Part shown: one piece after another, positions 12,036 to 23,004 of the stretch
Numbering within the stretch: the stretch's first letter is position 1
Layout: each line of letters opens with the position of its first letter
DNA from: Oppiella nova
Taxonomy: Eukaryota; Arthropoda; Arachnida; Sarcoptiformes; Oppiidae
NCBI GenBank assembly: GCA_905397405.1
Contig: CAJPVJ010000336.1
Coordinates: 1 to 27,753 of the forward strand
Length of the DNA stretch: 27,753 nucleotides
Reading direction: 5' to 3'
Program-made: the position numbers and the translations under genes
Notes under the pieces: model-generated
Seen by the model: only the letters and a program-made list of their open reading frames with translations
What the model was told of the DNA's origin: nothing
Databases searched by the model: none

Positions 12036-12890
12036 TTCAAAATATCATAAATTCTTATTAATTATAGATTTAATTTCTTAATAAGTTCAGAAAGTATAAT
12101 AATTTAAATATAAGTAAATTTTATTTATAATTATAAGTCAAGTATAATAGTGTTGAATGTGTTGGACGAGTGTAGGAGTAAAGAGTGTATAAGAAAATTG
12201 TTGCCAAATGTGTTGTACTAAAAGATTACTCAAAATCTTATTTTTATTTAATTTTCTTTAGTTGTGAAATGTTTTAAAGCAATTTTTATATACATATCTC
12301 ATACATACTGTATATCTATTCGTTTCTTGTTATCGAAAAATACCTTTTATTTTTGACATTTTCCTATTTTTCAAATATATTTCTCGTTTTAACTAAAAGA
12401 CAGATAAAAAATATGAAAAATAAAAATTTTCTGTGGGTTTTGATAAACTATTGGATATAATGAGAAAATCAAAAAGTGGTCACTTCTTGTTTTTATTGCT
12501 GTATTTCTGTTTTTACTTCATCGCAAAACACAAATTCAGTTTAGTTTAGATATTAGTGTAAAATACTATTATTTTTCTACAAATCTAGTTTTCGAGACAC
12601 CTTTTAAAACACTTTTTTGCTGAAAATGTGCTCAAAAATATTTGTGTTGAACTAATATGTGACGTGTCGTAGCATCGGATGTTAGAAGTCATCAATTATT
12701 ACACTTCAATAAAAACCAAAAATATATAATGAATTGCTTTGAGGCGTTCATTCTGATGCAATCCGATCGCTGCCAATGATTCCGATTAGTTTCAAGACCT
12801 CTCTCTTCTCTCTCCACTCACTTGAAAGTGAAAAATCTCTTTTCAATATTTAATACATAGGGCTATAAATTACTGATAAATTTTTATGTG

Positions 12891-12919
<29 letters not shown>
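12891..12919. repeat. (CT)n microsatellite
   Basis: CT run of 29 bases. Confidence 0.95.
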
Positions 12920-12924
<5 letters not shown>

Positions 12925-14918
12925 ATAAAAGTGTATACAACTTATCAATGAATCCATTTATTCGCTTCAATCGACTGTCGTTTAGAAATATGTGGCAAAA
13001 GAAAGAAAAAAAAATTTCCAAATTTGTGTCCAATTATGTAAAAAAGTCAAACGATTAGAGAAAGACTGTCTGATGTTTTGTATACAAAATTTAATACAAA
13101 GACATTATAAACATGTTTAACAAGTTTTTTGGCTTCATTTATGTTGAATTAATCAATTCTTTATTCTTGTACTAATAATTGCTGAAAAAACTTTTTAAAT
13201 CAATTAAAAGCAAATTTTTGGTTAAAAATATTTTTAAATGATTCGCGAAGCACCTCAACTAATGGATATGAATTCGTTTAATGAATCCGGTTTTCAAATT
13301 TAATTGTAAATATCATATAAAGCATACTTTAAGTCTAATATTTTTATAAATCTAATCTTATAGGGGCCAATCACAAGGTACGTATACACGGTGAAGTCAA
13401 TAAGATTTGTGGTCAGATTTATAGCACATACTCACTGAATATCCCCACAAATGAATTCAATTAATGCTAATGATATCGACATGAATGTCAATGAATATTG
13501 TTAAGTGTTATTAGAGACGCGAAAATTAACTACAAAATATAAATTCATAAATTATTTATTCAAAGGCTATTAAGATTTGAGATACTTTTCTATGGAAACT
13601 TGATTACAAATTGAAAAAATAAAAGAAATAAAATAACAAATTTACTTGAATTTTGTGGCTAATCTCAATGGTATCAGAATTTTGTAGACGTTTTTTGTCA
13701 CAAATTTTACTTAATTAAAAAGTAGATAAAACTAATAACACATTACGATTCGGTAATTCCTTACATTTAGAGTCAACAAAATCGATAAACACTTTAATAA
13801 AAATGTTAATTAAATTAGAAATGTTTGTAATGTTTATTATACTATTTTTGCTGTAATTATGTTTTTAGTTAGAGTTGAATATTCGTTAAATGTTTGGTTC
13901 GGAACCAATTTATCATTGAATTCATCAAAAGAAAAGTTGTGTTAATACCGAGACATTTGAGAGTTAAATATTATTTGGATATGAAATAAAAAGCATTATT
14001 AAAAAGAAATTTTTGCGCTAAAAAGGGTTAATAATTCATTAGGAAAAAGATAAATAAAAACTCCGCAAAAAAGCATTAATACATGTGAGGAGTCGACCGT
14101 TGAACTGAAACTATATTTCCAAACGAAATAAATAACGAGTCAAATGGGGAGAAAAGGATGAAATAAATTAAATGTATTTAAGCCATTGAAAGGGAGAATT
14201 GTATAAATAATTGACAATTTCATCGTTTTTTTAATTATAAATTATATCGTGTATACAGTTGTGGTTTAGAAGTGTTGGTAATTGAACGCTAAAACTTTAA
14301 TTTCGCAAAAATTATGTTTCGCGACTAAAAGACACATTTTTCTTAGTTTTTTTCATTTAATAGCATTACAACTAATATTATATAAACTATTTTTATTTAT
14401 TCTTTGAGTATCGGTTGAATTAAAGTCATTAATCTCTTTGTTGATTAAACTCTCATTTATTCTCAGCGAATAAAATGTAAGTGCAATTAATTTTGACAAA
14501 AAGTATTACTTTTAAAAACATTTATTTTGAAAAAAATTTGATGCAAACTATGAATCTTTGCCTTGAAAACAAATTAGTAGAAAATAAATAAAGTCTTGAA
14601 TACATTTAATTGTTTGAATTCATTGGTCTAGAAATCCAATGTCTTGAAAGACAGTCAGCACGCGATCAGACCATTAAAGATGTCATTCCCTCACAAATAT
14701 TTCAAATAAATTATTGATATCATCGATAAAAATCGTCTGCAAATTGCTTTTATATATGTTTTCAGTGCATTCATTTGTTTTTGAAATAAATCTTAAATTA
14801 TTTTTGTAATTTTGTGCCATATTTTATGCTTAAAATTCATGTTTATCTAATTTACGATTTTAATTATTATTAAAATTTTATTAAATTGGTTGTAAATATA
14901 ACAATGCTGTCAATACTG

Positions 14919-15110
14919 GAGATATTTGATAGGATTTAAAAACGGTTAATTGACTTTTATTATGCTAGTATAACTAATTTATATTTTAAATTTTGAAAGT
15001 AACCTGTATTTTGATGGTAACAATATTAAAACTATTTCAGAGACATTTATTTTTCAAAATTAGCTAAATTCGTGATTATCTTTAAAGTCTGATAAAAATC
15101 ATTTATTTTA

Positions 15111-15146
<36 letters not shown>

Positions 15147-15374
15147 TCTCTCTCATTCCTATCATTTCCTGTTCTTTGTTGTCATCAAAAGAAGAAGAAA
15201 ATGTTTGACTTTTATGAACAAAATTATAAGTTTGTAATTAAAGTCTATGTCTCTGAAATAGTTTTAATATTGTTACCATCAAAATACAGGTTACTTTCAA
15301 AATTTAAAATATAAATTAGTTATACTAGCATAATAAAAGTCAATTAACCGTTTTTAAATCCTATCAAATATCTC
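14919..15374. repeat. Perfect 128-bp inverted repeat, 200-bp spacer
   Basis: The left arm (14919-15046, starting GAGATATTTGATAG) is the exact reverse complement of the right arm (15247-15374). The 200-bp spacer contains a (CT)n run at 15113-15141, and the right arm runs straight into another CT run (15371-15385). No coding sequence lies in either arm. Perfect identity and the 128-bp length match the direct duplications elsewhere in the window. Confidence 0.95.
15113..15141. repeat. (CT)n microsatellite
   Basis: CT run of 29 bases inside the spacer of the 128-bp inverted repeat. Confidence 0.95.
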
Positions 15375-16346
15375 TCTCTCTCTCTGCAAATTAAAATGGG
15401 ATTCAATTAAGTTTTTAACTCAAATCACAAATTTTCCCAATCGGTTCCGACAGAATCCTAAATGGAAACCACGACTTGATTTTAAAAAGTCATAAAATAA
15501 TTAGAAATATAGAAAATATATGTTTTTAAAGTAATGAGAAATTGAATTAATTTTCGATATGACTTGAAATAAGTAATACAAATTTAGTGCTCAGGACTTA
15601 AAGTTGAGCAAAGATTTATCAATTAAATCATTTTTAAATTTATAACTTCTTAAGCGTAGGTATGATGTAAAAATATTTTTAAACATTTCACTCATTTGTA
15701 ACAAAATTTCTATTTTGTGTTCATATTTAAAGTTATATTAATTTAAATTTTCCACTATAATAATATTAATTATTGCTAAATGATGTTGCAGAATTATTAT
15801 TATTATTTTTGTGGAAAATTTCTAAACAAATAAAACATTTTCAAACATATGGACTGTTGTGATAATAAATTTTATATATTAATTGGTTTATTGAAAATGC
15901 TTTCACTTCTGTGATTAACTGATAAATTTAATATAAAGTAATTTTTTATTACACAATCTCTAATGCAATAAACTTTTTTGTCAATAAAATATTTGATAAT
16001 TAGTATTAAAGTAATTCAAGAATTTTAAATATATCTCTACATAGAAGTAAAAATAATCTCAATTTTTTAGATTTATTGCAACAAATTTATAGTGAATTGT
16101 GTGACAAATAAATGCAAACAAGGTTTAGCTTACTATTATAAGAACTACGCTTAAATTGCTAGCTACGTTAACTTAGTTAGAAAGTGTGGTACCAATGGTT
16201 GACTAAATACTTCACATCCAATTGAAAGTGAATGTAAAGAATTCACGGCACCGGTACGTGACTTTCAGATTAAATTGGTTTCAAATTAGCGGTAGGTATT
16301 GAGATATTGAGTTTAGATTAGTTGTCGTCAAAATAGTTTTTGCATC

Positions 16347-16349
<3 letters not shown>

Positions 16350-16383
<34 letters not shown>

Positions 16384-16499
16384 GCAAAGGCCAGCCATTT
16401 ATTTATCATTTGTCTGACACTCCAATTATAATCGATACGAAGGCATCGGAAGGTCTCTCTCTCTCTCTCTCTCGCTCTCTNTCTCTCTCTCTCTCTCTC
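16350..16499. repeat. Two (CT)n tracts around a unique 74-bp segment, with one N
   Basis: CT tracts at about 16350-16379 and 16453-16499 flank a unique segment; the second tract has a CG interruption and a single N at 16481. The segment plus tract reappears inverted at 16954-17051. Confidence 0.9.
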
Positions 16500-16794
16500 A
16501 AACAGAAACAAAATTCTTTTGACGATCTTAGAGGTGATAAAAAGTTTGTAACAAAAAAGCTATAAATGTTTTGTCAATTAAAGACGACAACAAACGCATA
16601 CAGACGTGATCTGAACGCTGCAAACGCTGTCATAATCGCTATTATTTATAATAAGTTAAGAAAAATAGTAATTTTTTAGAAATGTGACACAAAACAGCAC
16701 ATTCAATGAATCTCATTATTAGTAACTCGTGTTTTGCACTCAAAATATATTATTTTTCCTCACATTTGTGGCACTGAATACCTGTCATAAGAGG

Positions 16795-16848
16795 AGCGCA
16801 ATGGGAGAGTAGGGTCTGGTTGGTAGCCATCGGCAGCTCACTTGCCAT
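16795..16848 (-). other. Possible minus-strand exon
   Basis: On the minus strand an ATG at 16848 opens 18 codons, ending CTTATGACAG before a plausible GTATTC donor near 16794. It follows immediately after a (CT)n tract, which could be a 5' UTR or the pyrimidine tract of an acceptor ending CTCGAG. The patch is clearly less AT-rich than its flanks. The encoded peptide (begins MASELPMATNQTLL) is not recognised and no partner exon is identified. Confidence 0.2.
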
Positions 16849-16854
16849 CGACTC

Positions 16855-16886
<32 letters not shown>

Positions 16887-16890
16887 GACC
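16855..16890. repeat. (GA)n microsatellite at the gap edge
   Basis: GA tract with one C interruption, running into the N gap. Confidence 0.9.
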
Positions 16891-16953
16891 NNNNNNNNNN
16901 NNNNNNNNNNNNNNNNNNNNNNNNNNNNNNNNNNNNNNNNNNNNNNNNNNNNN
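16891..16953. other. Assembly gap (63 N)
   Basis: Run of 63 N between two GA tracts, so the assembly failed within or beside a microsatellite. The open frame that appears to cross this gap is only GA-repeat translation. Confidence 1.
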
Positions 16954-17297
16954 GAGAGAGAGAGAGAGAGAGACCTTCCGATGCCTTCGTATCGATTATA
17001 ATTGGAGTGTCAGACAAATGATAAATAAATGGCTGGCCTTTGCGTGTGAGATGTGTTTAAATGTATGATTCAAACGACTCGCGTCTCTAATGAATTGGAT
17101 TCCAGTTTTTCTTTCATATGAAATACATTTTTTTGAACAAAAACTAAAATATTCTCCACTAAATCACTAAATCTTTTTGATTTTACTTTACATTTACGCG
17201 AATGAAAGGAAAATAAAATTAATATATTATAAATCGGTGTCTTTTCATAAGTCTTTCTCTAATTTTGTAAATGTTTTCACTAAAAGTCTGAAGAAAG

Positions 17298-17577
17298 CTA
17301 TCGATATATTATATCTCCGGTAGGGCTGTAGGGGCTGTGGTAGCGCTCGAAGGGATAAATAAACATTGAGTTAGAGTTGGCCTCAAGTCTATCATCAAAA
17401 TACGAAACTCTCACCACATTTGATGTTTAAGTAAAAGAAATTCTGTAACGCTTTTGATGTCTCAAACGATTTCCATCTAATGTTAAATCTGATATTTTTA
17501 CTAACTTCATAATTTTATCTTTTTAGAGAATTGACATTACAATACCTGCGCTTGAGGTCCCAGTCCCCAGCCGCGTT
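17298..17577 (-). CDS. 3' end of an unrecognised minus-strand gene (32-nt microexon plus terminal exon)
   Basis: Two short, unusually GC-rich segments have good splice signals. The first (17577 to 17546, 32 nt) follows TTCTTCTTCCTAG and ends at CGCAG|GTATTG, a donor also used in the SNRNP35 and GULO genes here. The second (17388 to 17298) follows TTTTGATGATAG and ends at a TAG. The 32-nt exon ends two bases into a codon and the second supplies the missing base, so the joined frame stays open: it reads NAAGDWDLKRR, then 29 further residues rich in Ser, Tyr and Pro. The intron would be 157 bp. Upstream exons are not found and the family is not recognised. The Lys-Arg-Arg could be a prohormone cleavage site, but it could equally be part of an ordinary protein tail. 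Confidence 0.35.
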
Positions 17578-19274
17578 CTAGGAAGAAGAATTCGGTATTT
17601 TTATGAGAATATATTAAGCGTTTCGATTAAGTTTTTAAGAAACAACTAATAAATTAGAGATTTATGTTACGAAAGAACAATATTTCAAAAGAAAATTATT
17701 GTTTAACTCATTTAATAGTAAATAATATGAGAGCAAAACTGGTATTTAACTGGCTAACTGGTAACTGGCTGTAATTATACCCGCGTGTTGGCCAATGAAT
17801 ACACAATATAGATATCCACCACAACAAAAAGAGCACAAAATGTATATTTGTTTCAATTAATTCACGCCTTTAAATGCTTTTATTTCGCTAACAATTATAA
17901 CTTTTGTTCGCTATTACTCTCGATATTATTTTTGAGTCAGGTGTCGATTCGGCTATTAATGAATTGATTCAAAATCAGTATTAAAATAATGAATTAAAGG
18001 TAACACAAACTTGAGTTATTAATATAAAATCCCATTTATTTTTTTAATATTCCGACAATGATTTATATTTCAATGGAAGTAAAAATTATTTTCTTTTGCT
18101 AAATTGATTCCCGTATAAAAGTTTTCAATAAATAAAATATTGCTTTTAAAACAATTTAATGGATTGCTATTTATAAGACATATATTTATGGGTATAGATA
18201 GGGTTCACCGGTGCAAGTCAAGAATTCAACTCATTTATATTATATAATAACTGATTTCTTTAATTCCTATGCAATTAAATTCAGTATAACTTAAGTTTGG
18301 TTGATATGAAAGGCAGTGAAATTTGCGAAATTATATTACTTTATAGACATCCACTGATTACACAATTATTAGTCTGCCTAATTTGAAATTAAATTACTTG
18401 TTTAGTAACTTGAGATTCAGTAATGAAACACTATTAACAGTACTTTCTGGGTATAATAGTGACTTGAACATAAGTTAGTGAATTTGTTATTTATCTCTAC
18501 ATACTCTTTATTAATTTAAATATATGAGAATTTATTAAATTATTTAATATTATTAATTTTTATGAGACGTTATAAAAATTATATTTATTTAAATTTTTAG
18601 TAATTTATCACAAATTACAAAATAATTCACAATTTGATAGAATTCATTAATAAGGAGAATATTTGTTTTTATTTTATTAACAAAAAGTTTTCTATTATTT
18701 TGTTTTTATGTTAAGGAAATGGTTAGCGACTAATAACTGATAACATATACGAAAATTATAAATAATTTATGCCTTAATTTAAATAAATATAATTCGTTTG
18801 AATATTTCATTAGAAAAGGCTTATTAAAGAGAAACGAAACACTGAATTAAAAGTTCATTAAATTATATACCAATTCGAGTGAAACTCTGCACAATATTAT
18901 TCAAAATACTTTTACAATTAGTGGTGAGACCAAGAAAAGAGTTTTGTCACTAATTTATGCTCATTTTAATTATAATTTTATTTTAAGTACTATTGAATAA
19001 CTAATGATTTGACGAAATAGCCTTTCCTTTCGAGTATAACCACTTAAACGCAAGTATTTATGCGCTTATAATCTCTGAAATAAAGTTGCGTTTCATTACA
19101 ACAGCACTCATACGACAGACTCTCTTCCAAAGAGTTATTATCGACAAAAAGAAATCATAAAAATATATTTCTGAAATTAATGTTTGAATATTAAAACAAG
19201 TATTTTCAGTTTGTAAAAGAAGAAGAAAACTACTGTTGTTTCTTGTCCTTTACTATCCTTACTCTCTCTTTACG

Positions 19275-19296
19275 CTCTCTCTCTCTCTCTCTCTCT
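19275..19296. repeat. (CT)n microsatellite
   Basis: CT run of 22 bases. Confidence 0.95.
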
Positions 19297-19463
19297 AGTG
19301 AATGGTTACACAAAACCTATGATTGAGTTCTAAACGCAGAATATTATCAAAACCTCTAATTACTCAATGATTATGAGATGAATGCAACAGAAATATCAGT
19401 GAAATAATAGCGGCTATAAAATGCCAAAAAACATCAGACAATAAAAACATAAATGAAAAAAGT

Positions 19464-19617
19464 TTTATTGAATGGCCGGTAAAGTGAGGGACGCGTGCCT
19501 TACATGCGATGCCCCCAGAGATCACATTTGAAGCACTAATATCACACAAAGACTTACACAACGGCTCGCCCTATAATACCTAACCTTTCTTACGGGGGAA
19601 CTGAACGGTGATGTGAA
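19464..19617 (-). other. Possible 3' end of a minus-strand transcript
   Basis: A GC-richer island in AT-rich DNA. Read on the minus strand, a segment encoding TVQFPRKK (near 19609-19586) could splice at AAA|GGTTAG or AAAG|GTTAGG into a segment after GATATTAG encoding CFKCDLWGHRM followed by TAA. The latter begins like a zinc knuckle (C-x2-C-x4-H) but stops before the last cysteine. AATAAA on the same strand at 19464-19469 would serve as polyadenylation signal. A competing donor (CAT|GTAAGG) is present. No family is assigned. Confidence 0.2.
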
Positions 19618-21016
19618 TTATAAACTCAGTCAGTCATACAACTCTCAATACACGGGTATTATACCTGACTTTGAAATTGAAAATCTGATTTGAAAACTTG
19701 ATATTAAGCTTAAGAATACATTACATAAAAAATGCTTAAACTTTATTATAATACTGTACTTTCATTTGAATAAAGTGTTATAACTTTTGAAGTGAGGATT
19801 GATATCAGATATGTTTATTAGGGATTGAATTTAAATAAAAAACACATCAAATCTTGTTTTTCTCTAATATTCAGTTGCAATGGTTGGTCCAAATCGACAC
19901 AATTATCTTTCTTGAAGTCAAAGCAGTGCCGAAAGTGTCTTGTGATGGCTTCAGTCAGAAAAGGAGATTCACTTCAATCCGAGTATTTATGCACTTCTTT
20001 ATGGCATAGAATTACCAGTTTTTTGGTGTTTTATTAATACTCGTAAATAGGGTTTAAATATGAATCGTAAAAACAACAATAAATAATATTAATTTACAAT
20101 ATTTGTATCGATAATTAATAACAAAAAAGCATTTAAAATTTACCTATAAAAATAGTCATAAATTTAAACATTTATTAATTTGAACAGGCATGTATTCCTG
20201 GAAATACAATATAAGCATTATATAAAAAAAGCAATTCATAAATTATATAAATATTAATAGCTAAACATTTGCTATACACAGTGTTTTCTGAATAAAAAAT
20301 ATTTTTGGTGAATGAAAGGCACAAATATTTTAAATGAATGTTAACTATAAGAGCGAAACAATGCTATTCTGACCAATAATTGCGTGAAAAGAAAACATAA
20401 AATGTGAGTAAAAATAGTGAAAAATGAATGAATCATTGAATTAGTGAAAAGATTACAGGATTTATATGAGAGCACCAGTGCTTCACTAGGTTTTGAATAA
20501 TTTGTAAATAAAAGTCCATTTAATTTATGACTTTTAGCCCTTTGGAGGAACAGACGAAACATAACTGAGAAAAGAAGTGCACAACCGATGCATATATTAT
20601 ACGTGGAGTGGAGTGCAGTCAATAGGAATGGCACTCAAGAGCTGATTACAATTGTTTTGCGATCCTCTTGTATATCAAGTGTTCAAACAGAGTGTTGTAT
20701 GCATTGGTTGGCCATTGCGAGGCATACGACAGGAATGCCAGAGATATTGCACACAAACTTCTAAAACAGTGAACAAAAACTTCTAAAACACCACTAAAAC
20801 AGTGAACAACGAGTGCTTCCATTCTTAAGACAAACAATTATCTCTCGGTTCACAGCAGGAGTACTCGTATTTAGTATGAGTTCGCGTTTTTAAAACTCAT
20901 TATAATTTTACTCAAATATTTGTGCTTTTAATTAAGTTATCGCTAAGAATGTGATCCAATGCCGGGTGGAGATAATGGATTGCATTTTGGTTATTCATAG
21001 CTAACAGATTGGGAGC

Positions 21017-21066
21017 ACTAGTAGTAAATTTAGAAGTAGTAATAGTAGTGATGATAGTAATAGTGG
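21017..21066. repeat. Imperfect (AGT)n trinucleotide tract
   Basis: AGT/AAT/GAT triplet-rich stretch just downstream of the SNRNP35 stop on the minus strand, in its 3' flank. Confidence 0.7.
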
Positions 21067-21084
21067 TCGCGTGTCTGCAAAGCC

Positions 21085-21090
21085 TTTATT
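21085..21090 (-). terminator. AATAAA overlapping the SNRNP35 stop codon
   Basis: The minus strand reads AAG AAA TAA AGG, so the stop TAA sits inside a canonical AATAAA. If used for polyadenylation, the 3' UTR would be only about 10-30 nt. No other perfect AATAAA was noted just downstream on this strand. Confidence 0.4.
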
Positions 21091-22197
21091 TCTTGTTTGT
21101 GTCATAATATCGCTCATCCCTACTATCATGACGTGAATGTCGATGACTGTCAGTCCTATCATCCCTTCTGGAATGAGATCTGTGACCATCTGTAGAATGC
21201 CTTCCATGAGATCTACTCCAATGACTACTACTTCCATCGCTGGACTCCTTGTGCAACCGGATGGGTCTCCTCCAGGGTCTGTCCCGACACCCGAACCTCA
21301 GTTGTCCGGACTCTTTCCTACCGCCAAACCCTCCGCCCAAACGTCTCGGTTTCCATCCGTGCATTGTTCGGCCCAACTCGTGGTCCACCAAAACTCTTCG
21401 GCCGTCAATCATCTCATTGTTAGCCCTTTCGTAGACCTCTTGAGCCGTCTTCGAGTGCTTGAACTCCACGAATGCGTAACCCTTTGAAAGTCCGGTCACT
21501 ATATCCCGCACTAAACGTAGGCTTACTATCGATCCGTACTTTGAAAAGTGCTTTCAATACATCACACCATTAGTCCAAACATTCATTAATTATCATTAAA
21601 ACTAAATGAATTTATTTCATAATTATTTTATTTGTTTTGATGGCATTTGGTGTGAAAAATGATTGAATATTAAAATGAAATATGAAATGACTTTTCGTAT
21701 GAATATCGAGTAAAACAACAAAATATTCACTCAAATAACGAGGGATTAAAAGTCATTAATAAATGAAATGATTAATCGATGGCAAGATTACACCAAATAT
21801 GAGTGAAATATATGTTTAATATTCATATGATTACTGAAATTAATTATCAAATCAATTATGAAATGAATGAATGATTACAAGAGATTCAAAGAAATGCATT
21901 CAAAGGCAATACCGCATGAATGGTGTCTTCGTGTGTATTGAAGTCAAGTCGCGCCACAAATATAGTCTTCTTGGCATCGCTTTTGATGGATGTGTCGATC
22001 GTATGCTTCGACTAAAAGACATCAACACTTCAATGCATCACTGGATTCAATGGTAAGACAAGAAGTGATGGCACAATACGTACGGTGAGGGCGCGGACCA
22101 AAGCCTTGTCGTGAGGGGTAGTGTCGGTGCCGTCAATACTGCCCACTCGGATGGGGTCGTACTCCGCGGCCACTGGTGTCCACTCATCGCCACTCAT
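21086..22197 (-). CDS. SNRNP35: U11/U12 small nuclear ribonucleoprotein 35 kDa protein (minor spliceosome)
   Basis: A component of the U11/U12 di-snRNP, which recognises U12-type introns in the nucleus. Three exons: 22197-22084, 22011-21913 and 21550-21086; introns are 72 bp (donor ACC|GTACGT) and 362 bp (donor GCG|GTATTG). The joined frame gives about 225 residues; human is 246. Exon 1 has the family N-terminus ([14 protein letters not shown] then PHDKA). The single RRM follows, with RNP2 TIFVAR at about 54-59 and RNP1 KGYAFVEF at about 94-101. The diagnostic block [12 protein letters not shown] and the following DRPWRRPI separate it from U1-70K, which shares the RRM layout. The C-terminus is Arg/Ser/His/Asp-rich. 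The start is set by similarity to the human N-terminus; an in-frame ATG five codons upstream (22212) is possible. AATAAA at 21085-21090 overlaps the TAA stop. Confidence 0.93.
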
Positions 22198-23004
22198 GTC
22201 CTGTGCTCTCAACTGATCCTCACTGTTGTCGTCATGTATTCAACCATTTGTTTGTTTTCATTCAAAACTCGTACGCAAACAGTGAGTGAATGCCATTCAA
22301 TGGTAACATTGGGGACATCTGTGGCCTATTGCTTGCCATCAAACACACCAATCCATCAATCAATTGATCATTTCATTTATTAATTGTAAATATAATGTCC
22401 AAGCTAAAATTGTAATTATAGCTCAACTAAGTTATTATCATCAAATGATTAGGCATCAAATTTATTACCGTATATTTGATTGTATAGTAAATCATGCATT
22501 TCTAGCAATTAGTTAAACAATTGAACACATATAGTGGTGATAATTGTCCAGGACAATGTTTTTTATTAAATTTTTACAAAAGTGTTCAATAAAATATTAA
22601 ATATATTTCTATTAAAAAAAACTTTGGTTCACTAAGACTTTTAAATGAATAGTAAAACAAAACGAAAAATAATCCATAATTAAATTCGTTAACAAAATAA
22701 ATTAACTTAAATAACATGAACACAAGTAATAGCTGTGTTTAACAGTATGTTTAAGTGTAATCGTTAGAAACTGCTGCCATTGACAGACCACTTGCAACAT
22801 AATTTGTAATTAGTTGTCATATATTATGCATAGAATCAAATAAAAATTGATTTACAATATAAATAATCACTAAAAAAAATTTATATTTGTAACCAAACTA
22901 AGTAAAATTACGGTAATTATAAATGTTTGCATTAATTGTTTTAAAAAATATTATCAAACGTCTCCTTTCATCATTGAATGACTAAATGATAATATTATCT
23001 AATT
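22198..23004. other. Intergenic region between SNRNP35 and GULO
   Basis: About 800 bp, AT-rich beyond 22400. It should contain the SNRNP35 promoter and 5' UTR near 22200-22400 and the GULO 3' UTR on the right side. No further gene is supported. Confidence 0.6.

Larger units (their letters stand above)
8642..16280. other. AT-rich gene desert
   Basis: About 7.6 kb with no supported coding exon or RNA gene. The only longer frame (8880-9068) is hydrophobic, low-complexity and unrecognised. Contents are AT-rich unique DNA, three CT/GA microsatellites (12018, 12891, 15113), a short CT run at 15371 and the 128-bp inverted repeat at 14919-15374. Slightly GC-richer patches occur near 10970-11100 and 12660-12840 but hold only very short frames. 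Confidence 0.6.
16376..17051. repeat. Inverted repeat interrupted by an assembly gap
   Basis: The left arm 16376-16473 is the exact reverse complement of 16954-17051 (98 bp visible). The right arm is cut on its inner side by a run of 63 N at 16891-16953, so its true length is unknown and a 128-bp arm would fit. Each arm contains the same unique segment joined to a CT or GA tract. The roughly 350 bp between 16500 and 16854 is single-copy. Confidence 0.9.
17589..21016. other. AT-rich intergenic region
   Basis: Mostly AT-rich non-coding DNA with a (CT)n run at 19275-19296. Hydrophobic or low-complexity frames at 19825-20037, 20341-20634 and 20646-20837 have no recognised family or splice context. 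The one coding-looking patch, near 19.45-19.62 kb, is listed separately. Confidence 0.5.

Noticed and set aside
13889-13910. Short palindrome TTGGTTCGGAACCAA, possible nuclear-receptor inverted repeat or tRNA B-box
   Set aside because: The half-sites do not match an ecdysone response element well, and no tRNA fold or A-box is present around it.
16281-17068. Arg/Glu-rich ORFs across the GA/CT tracts and the N gap
   Set aside because: They are translations of dinucleotide repeats and N bases; the apparent protein is low-complexity and duplicated by the inverted repeat.
19364-19561. Hydrophobic minus-strand ORF
   Set aside because: It overlaps the better-supported possible 3' end in another frame and becomes low-complexity hydrophobic across the AATAAA region.
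21137-21487. Plus-strand ORF of 116 codons
   Set aside because: It is the antisense shadow of SNRNP35 exon 3, whose RRM and [12 protein letters not shown] block are unmistakable.
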